Positions 24,832-34,249 of a DNA stretch of 64,000 bases are shown here, piece by piece. The stretch lies in assembly GCA_910577665.1 (NCBI GenBank), contig CAJTOJ010000018.1:6751-70750 (forward strand). Direction: 5' to 3'. The DNA is from an uncultured Acetatifactor sp. (lineage in GTDB: Bacteria > Bacillota > Clostridia > Lachnospirales > Lachnospiraceae). How positions within the stretch are numbered: position 1 is the stretch's first letter; every line of letters begins with the position of its first letter. The position numbers and the translations under genes were made by a program. The notes beneath the pieces were generated by a model that saw nothing but the letters and a program-made list of their open reading frames with translations, ran no database searches and was not told where the DNA came from.

Positions 24832-26322
24832 ATGGCGAGTGAGACACTGCGTGAGGCAAGGAAATACGAGGAAATGACACAGGCACAGATCACCCGGGAG
24901 GAACGGCCTGCCTTCCACCTGTCCCCAAGGGTGGGCTGGATGAATGATCCCAATGGCTTTTCTTATTACCAGGGGATGTATCATATGTTCTACCAGTACC
25001 ACCCCTATAGTGCCTACTGGGGGCCTATGCACTGGGGCCATGCAGTGAGCAGGGATCTGCTGCATTGGGAGTATCTTCCGGCAGCCCTGGCTCCGGATAT
25101 GCCCTATGACAAGGATGGATGCTTCTCCGGAAGTGCGGTGACCCTGCCGGATGGCTCCCAGATGCTGTTGTACACAGGCGTGATCCATGAGCCGCAGCCG
25201 GACGGCAGCTTCCGGGAGATCCAGACCCAGTGTATTGCCATTGGGGATGGCAGGGACTATGAGAAACTGCCAGGGAACCCTGTGCTCACAGAAGACAGTC
25301 TGCCGGAGGGAGGCAGCAGGTATGACTTCCGGGATCCCAAAGTGTGGCTTGCACAGGACGGATGCTACTACTGTGTGGCAGGCAACTGTACAGCGGGTAA
25401 GGACGGCCAGATCCTGCTCTACAGCAGCAGGGATGGGCTGCACTGGCAGTACGAGAACACACTGGTGAAAAATAACGGGCGGTTTGGCAGGATGTGGGAA
25501 TGTCCGGATTTCTTCGAGCTGGACGGAGCCTGGGTGCTGCTTACCAGCCCTCAGGACATGCTGCCAAGAGGATTTGAGTACCACAATGGGAATGGTACCT
25601 TGTGCCTGATAGGGTCTTATGACGGAGAACATCATATCTTTACGGAGAAAACAGACCAGGCCATTGACTACGGCATTGATTTCTATGCGCCTCAGACGGT
25701 TCTGGCGCCGGATGGCAGGCGGATCATGATCGGCTGGATGCAGAACTGGGATACCTGTAACATGCGTTCCCAGCCTAAAAAATGGTTTGGCCAGATGTCC
25801 CTGCCCAGGGAACTGTCTGTAAGGGACGGGAGACTGTATCAGTGGCCTGTCCGGGAGCTGGAGCTGCTACGCTGCAACAAAGTGGAATATCACGGGGTAA
25901 AAGTAACGGACGGCATTGTCAGGCTGGAGGGCGTGTCAGGACGCAGGGTGGATCTGGAGCTGGAGATTGGGGCGGCAGGACATCCGGATATATACCGGAA
26001 ATTTGCCATACGCTTTGCACAGGACGAGGAACACCACACGGCGGTGAGTTTCCGTCCCCATGAGTCCATCTTGAAAATAGACCGGAAATTTTCCGGTTCC
26101 CGCAGGGCCATTATCCACCAGCGCCGGAGCCTGGTGTCCCATGATGCAGGGAGGTTGCGGCTTCGCGTCATCCTGGACCGTTTCAGCGTGGAGATTTTCG
26201 TGGGGGACGGGGAGCAGGTTCTTACAGCCACCGTAGATACCCCGCAGCAGGCGGAGGGCATTTCCTTCTATGCAGACGGGGATGTGGTGTTGGATGTGGT
26301 AAAATATGATATAGAAGCATGA
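24832..26322 (+). CDS. GH32 beta-fructofuranosidase (sucrose/fructan hydrolase)
   Basis: 496 residues with all three GH32 catalytic motifs: WMNDPNG (about 36-42, nucleophile Asp), FRDPKVW (about 166-172, transition-state stabiliser) and WECPDF (about 222-227, acid/base Glu). A C-terminal beta-sandwich follows (about 340-496). It hydrolyses sucrose, sucrose-6-phosphate or short fructans. With an ABC importer rather than a PTS, unphosphorylated substrate is likely. The start at 24832 gives the usual family N-terminus; an in-frame ATG at 24778 would add 18 residues. Confidence 0.88.
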   Translation: MASETLREARKYEEMTQAQITREERPAFHLSPRVGWMNDPNGFSYYQGMYHMFYQYHPYSAYWGPMHWGHAVSRDLLHWEYLPAALAPDMPYDKDGCFSGSAVTLPDGSQMLLYTGVIHEPQPDGSFREIQTQCIAIGDGRDYEKLPGNPVLTEDSLPEGGSRYDFRDPKVWLAQDGCYYCVAGNCTAGKDGQILLYSSRDGLHWQYENTLVKNNGRFGRMWECPDFFELDGAWVLLTSPQDMLPRGFEYHNGNGTLCLIGSYDGEHHIFTEKTDQAIDYGIDFYAPQTVLAPDGRRIMIGWMQNWDTCNMRSQPKKWFGQMSLPRELSVRDGRLYQWPVRELELLRCNKVEYHGVKVTDGIVRLEGVSGRRVDLELEIGAAGHPDIYRKFAIRFAQDEEHHTAVSFRPHESILKIDRKFSGSRRAIIHQRRSLVSHDAGRLRLRVILDRFSVEIFVGDGEQVLTATVDTPQQAEGISFYADGDVVLDVVKYDIEA

Positions 26323-26558
26323 TGTAAACATGAGACAGAAATGCAATTTTGATTTCCGTGGGCAATGAGCCAGGCGGCTGCGAAGCAGACAGCTGACTTT
26401 TGCCGCCAGGGAGGGTGTGGTGCCAGTGGTGCATGGTCAGCACTGGCCGAAGCAAAGCGGAGACCAACAACCCGGCAGCTTGCGGCGGGGGTGTTGACAG
26501 TTGCGCGTATATGAGAGTGTGCAAGCATTTTTTCTGAGGCACATAAGGGGGTATCATT

Positions 26559-27518
26559 ATGAAAGCATATGACGTTGTGGCACTTGGAGAACTTCTAATT
26601 GATTTTACGGAAAATGGGAAGAGCACTCAGGGCAATCCCCTGTTCGAGGCAAATCCCGGCGGCGCACCCTGCAATGTGCTGGCTATGCTGTCTGGGCTGG
26701 GACACCGGACTGCCTTTATCGGAAAGGTGGGGAAGGACTTCTTCGGGGAACAGTTAAAGGGAGCCATCCAGGAAGTGGGAATAGATGCCACATACCTCCG
26801 CATGGATGAGCAGGTGCATACCACCCTGGCGATGGTACATACCTACCCGGACGGGGACCGGGACTTTTCCTTCTACCGGGATCCCGGCGCGGATATGATG
26901 CTCACCTGGGAGGAAGTCCCCCTGGATCTGGTCCGGGACACGAAAGTGTTCCACTTTGGCACTTTGTCCATGACCCATGAAGGGGTGCGCCAGGCCACGA
27001 AAAAGGCGGTGGAGACTGCCAGGCATGCGGGGGCGCTGATTTCCTTCGACCCTAACCTGCGTCCGCCCTTGTGGAAGAGCCTGGAGGAAGCCAGGGAACA
27101 GGTACTCTATGGCCTGGGACAATGCCATATCCTGAAGATATCGGACAACGAGATCCAGTGGCTCACCGGGGAGAAATCGTATAGCGCCGGAGTGGCCTGG
27201 ATCCAGGAGCGGTATCAGATCCCCCTGGTCCTGGTATCCATGGGAAAGGAAGGCAGCCGCGCCTACTATCAGGGGAGGATGGTGGAAGTGGCGGCCTACC
27301 AGAGGGAGGATACTGTGGAGACCACCGGGGCAGGGGATACGTTCTGCGGCTGTGTGCTGCACTATGTGGTGGAGCATGGGCTGGAGGGACTGACGGACGA
27401 AGACTTAAGACAGATGCTGGATTTTGCCAACTGTGCGGCCTCCATTGTCACCACCCGCAAAGGAGCTCTGCGGGTGATGCCTAAAAGAGAGGAAGTGGAA
27501 GCCGGACGGCGGTGCTGA
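26559..27518 (+). CDS. scrK: Fructokinase (PfkB family)
   Basis: 319 residues of the ribokinase/PfkB family. The N-terminal ALGELLIDF, the substrate-binding NPGGAPCNV and the C-terminal signature TTGAGDTFCGCVLH (catalytic Asp in GAGD) are present. It phosphorylates the fructose released by the GH13 and GH32 enzymes to fructose-6-phosphate. A 236-base gap precedes it; a TTGACA lies at 26494 but no matching -10 box was found, so it may be transcribed with the operon. AAGGGGGTATCATT precedes the ATG. Confidence 0.85.
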   Translation: MKAYDVVALGELLIDFTENGKSTQGNPLFEANPGGAPCNVLAMLSGLGHRTAFIGKVGKDFFGEQLKGAIQEVGIDATYLRMDEQVHTTLAMVHTYPDGDRDFSFYRDPGADMMLTWEEVPLDLVRDTKVFHFGTLSMTHEGVRQATKKAVETARHAGALISFDPNLRPPLWKSLEEAREQVLYGLGQCHILKISDNEIQWLTGEKSYSAGVAWIQERYQIPLVLVSMGKEGSRAYYQGRMVEVAAYQREDTVETTGAGDTFCGCVLHYVVEHGLEGLTDEDLRQMLDFANCAASIVTTRKGALRVMPKREEVEAGRRC

Positions 27519-27600
27519 TCGGCTGTCCAGGTCCCCGGGGACAATGTGAAGGTGTAATTGCAGACAGGCGGCTTCTGGAAGGAGGAGGGTCTGGATGCTG

Positions 27601-29193
27601 TCAAGGGAGGATTTCCAGGTCATTCCCGCCGCTGACAATGAAGCCGATATTGCTGATAGAGCCTCCGGCCGGGATGCTGCCGTTATAGTCTTTGCTTGTA
27701 ATGTGTAGGATGCTGCCGTCTGTGCCTGAGACAGTATATTCCCCGTTCCAGCCATCTGAAAGGGCAATGCTTCCGCTGAAAGAGAGGGTGGCAGCCCATT
27801 GGGTATAGTCAGTGCCGGAAAGATTCTGCATGGTAAGCTCATACTGGTAGAAGGACTTACCATCGGATTCCCAGGTGTTTACCAGGGTGGCTGCTGGGAT
27901 GGGGGATCCTGCTGTAGCGCTGTTTCCGGAAGGACTTGCAGTTGCCTTAGGGTTCGTTGCCGTGGGGTTGCTATTTTCCGGCGTATCTGCACCCGGGGTG
28001 GGAGATGTACCTGCCAGCATCCGGTACAGCCATATCCCGGAAGGACTTAAGTCCTCTTCTGTGAAGCCGGAGGTTTTATGGCAGTCGCTTTTCAAGATGG
28101 CAGAAGTCTCATCTTTGTTAGAAAGATTCCAGGCCACATAGCTGACCTGGTGCTCGTCCATGGTGCGCACCCACTGGTCAGCCTGGTTCTGGTCCATGGT
28201 GCCGTTTCCGCTGGCATCGCAGATGCCGTATTCGGACACGAAGATGGGCAGCCCCGTGTCTATGGCAGAAGTCATGGTGTCCCGCAGGGACTCCTTGTGG
28301 GTGGCTGCATAGAAATGCAGGGTGTACATGATATTGTCATAGCCTGTGATGGGATCTTCTGCCGCCTGGTCTACATACTGGCTCCAGTTAGGGGTGCCCA
28401 CCAGGATGATGCCTTCCGGATCCAGGGAGCGGATGGCAGGGATGATTTCCTCCGCATAGGCCTTGATGTCGCTCCAGGAGGTATCACCGTTGGGTTCGTT
28501 GCAGATCTCATACAACACATTGCTGTAGGTTCCGTAGAGACCAGCCATTTCCGTGAAGAAATCCTTTGCTTCCGACAGGTGCCGGTTGGGATTGCCGTCT
28601 GAAAGGATATGCCAGTCAATGATCACATACATATCCAGGGCAGTGGCATAGTCCACGCCATTTTTTACCAGGGCCTTCAAGGCCTCCTGGTCGCCCCCGC
28701 TGCAATATCCACCATATTCTTCGGTATACATGGCAAGACGGATTACGTTGACATGCCAGTCTTCCCTTAGCTGCCGGAAACAGTCCTCGTTCACATAGTC
28801 AGGGTACCAGGCCAGCCCATGGGTGCTGATTCCTTTCAGCTGGACAACCTGGCCGTTCTCATCTGCCAGGCGGGTGCCGTCCACATGGAGTGCACCGGAA
28901 GTGGAGGGGGTGGTAAGGCCGGAGGGGACAACCGGACTGGCAGAAGTACCGGTCTGGGAAGGGGATCCAAAACTGTGGGAAGCGTCCGGGCTGGCAGGGG
29001 TATCCGGATTGCGGGAAGTGTCCGGGCTGGCAGGGATATCCGGATTGCGGGAAGTGTCCGGGCTGGCAGAGGCGCCCGGATAGCTGGCTTCGTCAGTTTG
29101 GGACGCCCCCTGGCTGCCCTGGCAGGCAGACAAAGCCAGGACACAGAGGAAGACAAAGAGTAAAGCCGGCAGATATACCAGGTATTTTTTCAA
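27601..29193 (-). CDS. Secreted lipoprotein GH5 glycosidase with C-terminal CBM2-like domain
   Basis: 530 residues. The signal peptide ends in a lipobox LSAC. A Ser/Pro/Thr-rich linker with 12-residue repeats follows (about 40-110), then a GH5 domain (about 115-400) with YEICNEPNGDTSW (acid/base Glu) and FVSEYGICD (nucleophile Glu), resembling subfamily 2 endoglucanases. A second Pro/Thr/Ser linker leads to a C-terminal domain that looks like a cellulose-binding module of family 2. I chose the TTG at 29193 because GGAGG lies 6 bases before it; the ATG at 29214 has no site. It should cut beta-1,4-glucans at the cell surface. Confidence 0.85.
   Translation of the reverse strand: MKKYLVYLPALLFVFLCVLALSACQGSQGASQTDEASYPGASASPDTSRNPDIPASPDTSRNPDTPASPDASHSFGSPSQTGTSASPVVPSGLTTPSTSGALHVDGTRLADENGQVVQLKGISTHGLAWYPDYVNEDCFRQLREDWHVNVIRLAMYTEEYGGYCSGGDQEALKALVKNGVDYATALDMYVIIDWHILSDGNPNRHLSEAKDFFTEMAGLYGTYSNVLYEICNEPNGDTSWSDIKAYAEEIIPAIRSLDPEGIILVGTPNWSQYVDQAAEDPITGYDNIMYTLHFYAATHKESLRDTMTSAIDTGLPIFVSEYGICDASGNGTMDQNQADQWVRTMDEHQVSYVAWNLSNKDETSAILKSDCHKTSGFTEEDLSPSGIWLYRMLAGTSPTPGADTPENSNPTATNPKATASPSGNSATAGSPIPAATLVNTWESDGKSFYQYELTMQNLSGTDYTQWAATLSFSGSIALSDGWNGEYTVSGTDGSILHITSKDYNGSIPAGGSISNIGFIVSGGNDLEILP
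28984..29078 (-). repeat. 36-bp tandem repeats in the GH5 linker
   Basis: GTCCGGGCTGGCAG recurs at 28984, 29020 and 29056, a period of 36 bp. On the minus strand it encodes a 12-residue unit with SPDTSRNPD. It is in frame and forms part of the flexible linker. Confidence 0.75.
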
Positions 29194-29217
29194 GGGAGAC
29201 CTCCAATCTGGCATAGG

Positions 29218-29248
29218 TTGCTGCTCACTCCGTTCGCGGCAACAGCAA
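29218..29248 (-). repeat. Partial copy of dispersed palindromic repeat, inverted
   Basis: On the minus strand it reads TTGCTGTTGCCGCGAACG, then GAGTGAGCAGCAA, matching the 3' end of full copies (GTTGCTGTGAACGGAGTGAACAGTAAC-like, here with changes). The ends TTGCTG...CAGCAA pair. Confidence 0.6.
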
Positions 29249-29357
29249 TAGCCCGTATCGGTTCAGTGCCCTGGCTGAACAGCTACAATGGTTACCATAG
29301 TCCGGTCATGCAGGACTGAGGGTGCAATTCGTAGTCCAGGCAATCTGGGATAAACAG

Positions 29358-30068
29358 CTACTGCCGCTTCCGTGTAAACCGGCACATGGGGTACCCGGTA
29401 CATCCCCAGAAGGTGCCATACCGGCCTTTGCGTTGCACCAGGAGACAGCCGCATTCAGGGCAGCAGTTGCCTGGTGCAGGTTCCTGCTTTCCTGGAAGGG
29501 ACTGTTTCTGTGTGGCCAGCTTCTGTGTATACAGTTTTCCCAGTTCCACATAACACAGATAATTCATGTGGCAGTCTGCCAGCGCCCTGTGTGCCCCGTC
29601 TGTGCTGATGCCGAAATGGGTGGCAATGTCCGACAGCTTATGCTGGCGTAACTGTGGCAGGCAGCTTCTGGACAGATACAGGGTGTCTACATAGTCATTC
29701 TGGAATTTCCGGTCCAGGTCCATAAGGGCGCTGTCATAGACAAAATTCGTGTCGAAGGTATGTATGTTGTGGCCTACAAGGACCAGATCCCCGGCAAATT
29801 CCAGAAAATCTGTCAAGGCTTCCTGTATGGATGGGGCATCCTGTACCATTTTGTCCGTGATTCCGTTCACACGGGTGGCGGCATAAGGAATACGAATGCC
29901 AGGATTGACCAGGGTGGAAAATTCTTCTGACACATTGTCACCCAGTACTTTGATGCCCGAAATCTCGATGATCCGGTCTGTGCCGGGCACCAGCCCTGTA
30001 GTCTCCAGATCAAAGACCACGTAGTTTCCTGAGTGGAAGTCTATCCTTTTCCCTTTCTCCCTTGTCAT
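29358..30068 (-). CDS. DnaQ-like 3'-5' exonuclease with C-terminal zinc ribbon
   Basis: 236 residues. The DEDDh exonuclease motifs are visible: VFDLETTGL (ExoI, about 17-25), [12 protein letters not shown] (ExoII) and [10 protein letters not shown] (ExoIII with the His). It resembles the proofreading epsilon or PolC exonuclease domain. The C-terminus carries CPECG and CTGYPMC, a topoisomerase-type zinc ribbon that may bind DNA. AGAGGAG precedes the ATG at 30068; the longer frame upstream is unconserved. It is divergent from the lipoprotein gene. Confidence 0.85.
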   Translation of the reverse strand: MTREKGKRIDFHSGNYVVFDLETTGLVPGTDRIIEISGIKVLGDNVSEEFSTLVNPGIRIPYAATRVNGITDKMVQDAPSIQEALTDFLEFAGDLVLVGHNIHTFDTNFVYDSALMDLDRKFQNDYVDTLYLSRSCLPQLRQHKLSDIATHFGISTDGAHRALADCHMNYLCYVELGKLYTQKLATQKQSLPGKQEPAPGNCCPECGCLLVQRKGRYGTFWGCTGYPMCRFTRKRQ

Positions 30069-30291
30069 TGATATGCTCCTCTGGTGAATGGTATGTGAAG
30101 GTTTAGTCGTTTCTAAGCCTGTGAATTCTGCATTCCTAACTGCCGGTTTTGGCAAAATAACGGAAAAACAGACAGTCTGGATGTTTTTCCTGTCCGGGAT
30201 AACAATACAATAAGTAATACGTGACCAATATAGCACAAGTTTTTTCCGGCCGCAAGGGGAAATATCGGCATATGAAATTCGTTGCCATTGC

Positions 30292-30320
30292 TTGACTGTC
30301 GCCCTGTAGTTGGCTAAAAT
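30292..30320 (+). promoter_or_regulatory. Promoter for the lipoprotein gene at 30413
   Basis: TTGACT at 30292-30297, 17 bases and TAAAAT at 30315-30320. The remaining part of the gap 30069-30412 shows no other feature. Confidence 0.65.
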
Positions 30321-30412
30321 GATGCAGGTAGGCATGGAATGAACATTTGGAAGAAAAGTAGGGAAGGGGAATGTACCCCTGGGAACCACAGGAGAAGGAG
30401 AGGCTATCAGCT

Positions 30413-31093
30413 ATGAAAGGATTGAAAAAGGGAAGTACAAGGAGTGCGGCAGCGATTCTGTCTGCTGCTTTGATATTGACGGTCGGCGCTGGCGGCTGTG
30501 GAAAAGCAGAAGGGGAGGGCGGCACGGATCTGGAGAACAGGGTTCCGGGCAGCGGGTATACGAACCATATACAGGGGGAGCCCGCAGGCTATGATGGTGA
30601 GGGTACCACGGTGCTATCCGATAACGGCGGGGAGGCGTACTTTGACAACAGTACTACCATAGTGCTGGATGGCAGAACCTATGATATAGCGCAGCGGGAG
30701 GAAGAGGTGAATGCCATCACCAATATCCGTGCCGTGGAAGGCTACTGGATTGTCACGGGGCACATCAGTCCAAATACTTCTTACTATGGGTTCTATAACA
30801 CACAGACCCTACAGTGGGAGAAGGAGATCCTGGGTGCAGGACTTACCTGGTATGGAGCGGAGGAAGGGGAGGAGGATATCCCCTTTTCCATGGATACAGT
30901 GGTTTATACCATGGCCGATGAACTGTATGACAGCAACGGCAGGCTGGTGGGGAAGGTTGACCTGGATGAGAAAGAGCACGAATACATCTACGGGCTGGAG
31001 CGCAGCAGCGAAGGCGTGGAGGTGTGTATTCTGAATGATGCAGTGGAAGAGCGACTGGTGGTGGTTCAAGTGCCGCTTCCAGACAGGAGCTGA
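30413..31093 (+). CDS. Hypothetical lipoprotein
   Basis: 226 residues with a basic N-terminus, a hydrophobic core and a lipobox ending GAGGC (Cys near 29). An acidic extracellular domain follows that looks beta-rich; it contains SMDTVVYTMADELYDSNGRL. No family is recognised. AGGAGAAGGAGAGG lies 9 bases before the ATG. It has its own promoter. Confidence 0.7.
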   Translation: MKGLKKGSTRSAAAILSAALILTVGAGGCGKAEGEGGTDLENRVPGSGYTNHIQGEPAGYDGEGTTVLSDNGGEAYFDNSTTIVLDGRTYDIAQREEEVNAITNIRAVEGYWIVTGHISPNTSYYGFYNTQTLQWEKEILGAGLTWYGAEEGEEDIPFSMDTVVYTMADELYDSNGRLVGKVDLDEKEHEYIYGLERSSEGVEVCILNDAVEERLVVVQVPLPDRS

Positions 31094-31192
31094 AGCCAGG
31101 ACCATGTTAAGGCCTGCACTTATGCCGTTCTAAAGATGTACCTGCGGTGTACTCTGCCGGGTTGAGAATAATTGCTAATTCATGATATTTCC

Positions 31193-31221
31193 TTGTATCC
31201 CTATTTTAGATATGATAAAAT
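31193..31221 (+). promoter_or_regulatory. Promoter for the cytidylate-kinase-like gene
   Basis: TTGTAT at 31193-31198, 17 bases and TAAAAT at 31216-31221, 76 bases before the ATG. Confidence 0.6.
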
Positions 31222-31297
31222 AGGTCTTACGCGAGGAAGGGATGGCTGGGCTGTCCCGGACAGGATCCAAGGCCGGCGGGCGGGAGGAGGATTTAGG

Positions 31298-31783
31298 ATG
31301 AATTTAGTGGTTACAATGAGCCGCAGGTTCGGGACGGGTGCCAGCATGATTGCCCGGGAACTGTCGGAGAAGCTGGAGATTCCCGTGTATGACAAGGCAT
31401 ACATTGAGAATGAACTCCATGACAATAATTTTTCCAATGAGGCGGAAGTCATCAGGGAACTGGCGGAGCATTCCTGTATTATCCTGGGCCGCTGCGCATC
31501 GGAGATCCTGAAGGACCAGCCAAATGTGTTCAATGTATACATATGTGCAGACAAGGAAGACCGGATCAGCAGGATCATGAAGAAAAATTCCCTCTCCTGC
31601 CAGGAGGCAAAGGCCCTGCTTGAGAAAAATGACAGGGAGCGTGCGGATTACTATTATGAACACACGGGAAAGGTCTGGGGGGATGTGAATAATTATCACA
31701 TGATTCTGGATACCAGTACCCTGGGAGCCGAGAACTGTGCCAACATCCTGCTCAAGTATTTTGAGAGGATTGAGATTATATAA
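31298..31783 (+). CDS. Cytidylate kinase-like family protein
   Basis: 161 residues. The P-loop-like SRRFGTGASMIARELSEKL and VYDKAYIENEL match the cytidylate kinase-like family common in Clostridia, whose true substrate is not established. LGRCASEILKD follows in the usual position. It is shorter than the roughly 200 residues typical of the family; the lid and helical insert are reduced. GGAGGA and TAGG precede the ATG at 31298. The earlier in-frame start at 31172 lies upstream of the promoter. Confidence 0.8.
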   Translation: MNLVVTMSRRFGTGASMIARELSEKLEIPVYDKAYIENELHDNNFSNEAEVIRELAEHSCIILGRCASEILKDQPNVFNVYICADKEDRISRIMKKNSLSCQEAKALLEKNDRERADYYYEHTGKVWGDVNNYHMILDTSTLGAENCANILLKYFERIEII

Positions 31784-31840
31784 GGTATTATATCCATCTG
31801 TGGCTCAAAGGTGGACTACAAATAAGTCCATTCAAAATTT

Positions 31841-32194
31841 TGAAAGGGGAAATTAGAGAATCCTGGAGATACTAGCTTAAATATCCTTGAGAATCAACAA
31901 GTATATGAGAATTGGATAGATTTTTCAGAAGAAAGAGATTTGCCTTATACCAACGAGGAAGGGATAAAAATTATCAGGCAGGCTTATGCAAAAGTAGATT
32001 TTGATGGAGAATTTCTCCAAGGTGATTCGGAAAACTATGATGAAAATCCAATCTATTTTTCTGAGCTGCTAAACAATGACTTGCCATTCCTAAATAAAGA
32101 AACAGGAAAAGAAACATACCTGGAAGACTTTGACAGACTGGCGATTTATGAAGACCTGGAATATAGTCAGATATTGGTTCAATGTGCACTTATG
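31841..32194 (+). pseudogene. AT-rich gene fragment cut by a MITE
   Basis: An open frame without a convincing start (no ATG or ribosome binding site) reads through KIIRQAYAKVDFDGEF and FSELLNNDLPFLNKETGKE. It then enters a MITE remnant and stops at 32335. Its AT content is clearly higher than the flanking genes, so it looks acquired. I do not recognise the family. Confidence 0.6.
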
Positions 32195-32317
32195 AAGACC
32201 TGTTCGGTCAACATAGCCCGCTGCAAATCTCTCATTCGGGCAATTATCTGTAAAATGATTTCATCACCTGCAAATTGTGACACCCATCTGGCAGAAAGCG
32301 ATTTTCGAACACGCCCC
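32195..32317 (-). mobile_element. Degraded MITE copy, same family as 7884-8047
   Basis: Read as the reverse complement of the first copy. Shared blocks include TTCGGTCAACATAGCCCGCT, CTCATTCGGGC, AAATTGTGAC and CATCTGGCAGAAAG. The right end ATTTTCGAACACGCCCC is a mutated inverted repeat; the left end is lost. Confidence 0.75.
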
Positions 32318-32373
32318 AATGCTCCATCCGACTAGAAATCGGAGCACTGACAGAGACACAGGAAGACACAAAG

Positions 32374-33105
32374 TCACAGGCAGAAAACAGCCACAGCCGC
32401 ACCCAGGCAGAGGAAGGGACCAAAGGGAATGCGGGACCGGCGGTGTATCTTTCCCGCTGCCAGCATTACCACACAATAGCATCCGGCGGCAAATATGGCA
32501 AAGGCCATGCCCCACAGGGTCATGCGCCAGCCCAGGAACAGGCCGCAGACGGCAGTCAGCTTACTATCGCCACCACCAAAACCACCGGGAACCAGCAGGT
32601 TTATGATTATCATGGGGACACTGACCACACAGATTCCCAGAAGACGGTCCGGAATGTACAGGCTGGGGAAAAAGGGTATGGCGGCCAGGGATACTACACC
32701 GGCAGCCAGGATAAAGGCATTGGGAATCCGCATGGTATCCAGGTCGGTGAGGGTAATCAGGGCAAGGACAGACAGGAAGACATATGTCACCAGGGCCTGT
32801 CCGCCGGGCCCGAACCAATGGATACAGAAGACTGCCATGGCGCCTCCGGCGGCTTCCACCAAGGGATACCGGGGGGAGAGCCTGGTGTGGCAGTAACGGC
32901 ACCTGCCCTTTAACAGGATCCAGCCAAATACAGGAACCAGATCCTGCACGGCAAGCACATGTCCGCATGTCAGGCAATGGCTGCGTGCCTTCACCCAGTC
33001 TTCCCCCAGTGGTAAGCGGTGCGCCACTACAGTTATAAAAGAAAATATGCTGGCTCCTGCAAAGAAGACCAGCACAATTTCAAGTATATGCCATACAGTA
33101 GACAT
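32374..33105 (-). CDS. Prepilin peptidase (type IV, A24 family)
   Basis: 243 residues with about seven membrane segments. The N-terminal methylase-type zinc motif has two CxxC pairs (CLTC and CRYC). The two catalytic Asp residues lie in TDLDTMRIPN and GGGDSKL. It cleaves prepilin leaders in the inner membrane leaflet and may methylate the new N-terminus. The only visible substrate is the small prepilin encoded 17 bases upstream, so the two are a pair. No assembly ATPase or platform protein is nearby. Confidence 0.9.
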   Translation of the reverse strand: MSTVWHILEIVLVFFAGASIFSFITVVAHRLPLGEDWVKARSHCLTCGHVLAVQDLVPVFGWILLKGRCRYCHTRLSPRYPLVEAAGGAMAVFCIHWFGPGGQALVTYVFLSVLALITLTDLDTMRIPNAFILAAGVVSLAAIPFFPSLYIPDRLLGICVVSVPMIIINLLVPGGFGGGDSKLTAVCGLFLGWRMTLWGMAFAIFAAGCYCVVMLAAGKIHRRSRIPFGPFLCLGAAVAVFCL

Positions 33106-33121
33106 TTAAAGGTACCTGCTG

Positions 33122-33304
33122 CTATGTAAGGCTGTGATACTGGCAGAAGGAGGTCAGCGCCCTGGCCACGCTGTCATCCTGCTTTCCGCAGCCCCGCACG
33201 CTGATAATGACCACAATGAGGATCACGATCAGAAATAGCACAATAACTAATTCCACCAGGCTGAATCCGCCCTGGTCCTCCTTCCAGTCCTTAAAAAAAT
33301 CCAT
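33122..33304 (-). CDS. Small type IV prepilin-like protein
   Basis: 60 residues or fewer, with a short charged leader and the class III cleavage site GG/FSLVELVIVLFLIVIL, including the Glu at +5. The C-terminal domain is only about 25 residues, so the pilin is very short and resembles Flp or pseudopilins. GGAGGG precedes the ATG at 33304. It precedes the prepilin peptidase gene on the same strand. Confidence 0.8.
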   Translation of the reverse strand: MDFFKDWKEDQGGFSLVELVIVLFLIVILIVVIISVRGCGKQDDSVARALTSFCQYHSLT

Positions 33305-33448
33305 GTCTGTACCCTCCACGCTTTCTGTCCGGGGAATCCCGCGCCATCGGCTACAGGCGTGCCTACAGCCGGGCAGTCCTGGGATATTTTGTCAGTTGAT
33401 TATCTATTTTACAATAACATGAAGCATTGCATCATGTCAAGGACAATT

Positions 33449-34087
33449 TCACTCCCATACAAAGCTGTCCATTATGGCCTGGGCCGCCTGGTCTGCGTCT
33501 TCTGCCCTGGAGAAATTGGTGAGGTGGATCAAGCAATACCGGAAGTCATCCACAATGTAATATTGCTTTGTGATCACATCTTTCTCGTCAATGGTAAAAA
33601 TATACACCATATATTCCTGCTCCGTGAAGGTACCGTCCCCCAGCAGTTCGGCGTCAACTCCCTGCAACTGCCCAAGGAGCTGCCTTACAATGGCCTCCCT
33701 GAACTGCGCATGGTTCTCCGCGCTGTATTTGTTGGTTCCTACGCAAATGGCGATGTTGTCAGGCTTGGCATCCTCCTCATGGCCCTCCTTCACATAGAAG
33801 ATCTGGGAAGAGGTGGAATATTTCTCTGACTTGACCCAGCCTTCCGGCACGGTATAGCTTCCGGGAATGGCTGTACCGGCGCCAGGGCTTGATTCGTCTT
33901 CTTCGGTGTCCTGGGCATCCTGCAGGGACGGATCCGTGGAACCGGTTTCCTGGCAACGGTCACCCTGTTCCTTGGAAGAGGCTGCCGGATCATTGGAGGC
34001 TGTGCTACGCCCGCCGTCTGCGGGAAAGCGGCTGCATCCGGCAAGGAGCAACAGGGCCAGCAAGGAGCAGACAAGTGTTTTCTTCAT
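33449..34087 (-). CDS. Hypothetical lipoprotein
   Basis: 212 residues with signal KKTLVCSLLALLLLAGC (Cys near 18). An acidic Ser/Asp/Glu-rich linker follows (about 25-75), then a compact domain (about 80-210) with GTNKYSAENHAQFREAI and TEQEYMVYIFTIDEKDV. No family is assigned. GAGGAC precedes the ATG at 34087; the longer frame upstream lacks a signal peptide at its start. It stands in the minus-strand block between the pilin and DUF885 genes. Confidence 0.7.
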   Translation of the reverse strand: MKKTLVCSLLALLLLAGCSRFPADGGRSTASNDPAASSKEQGDRCQETGSTDPSLQDAQDTEEDESSPGAGTAIPGSYTVPEGWVKSEKYSTSSQIFYVKEGHEEDAKPDNIAICVGTNKYSAENHAQFREAIVRQLLGQLQGVDAELLGDGTFTEQEYMVYIFTIDEKDVITKQYYIVDDFRYCLIHLTNFSRAEDADQAAQAIMDSFVWE

Positions 34088-34249
34088 TGGAAAGTCCTCA
34101 CTTTCTATGTGGAAGCAGATTCTCCTGCACCAGTCTGTGCGGATGGCATAAGGGGTATGCAATGAAGCGATGGTACAAATGTAGCACAGGGGAAGAGCGC
34201 TGTCAAGGCAGTGACGGGCTGCAATGAAGGTCTGGGGCAGAGGGAGGAT

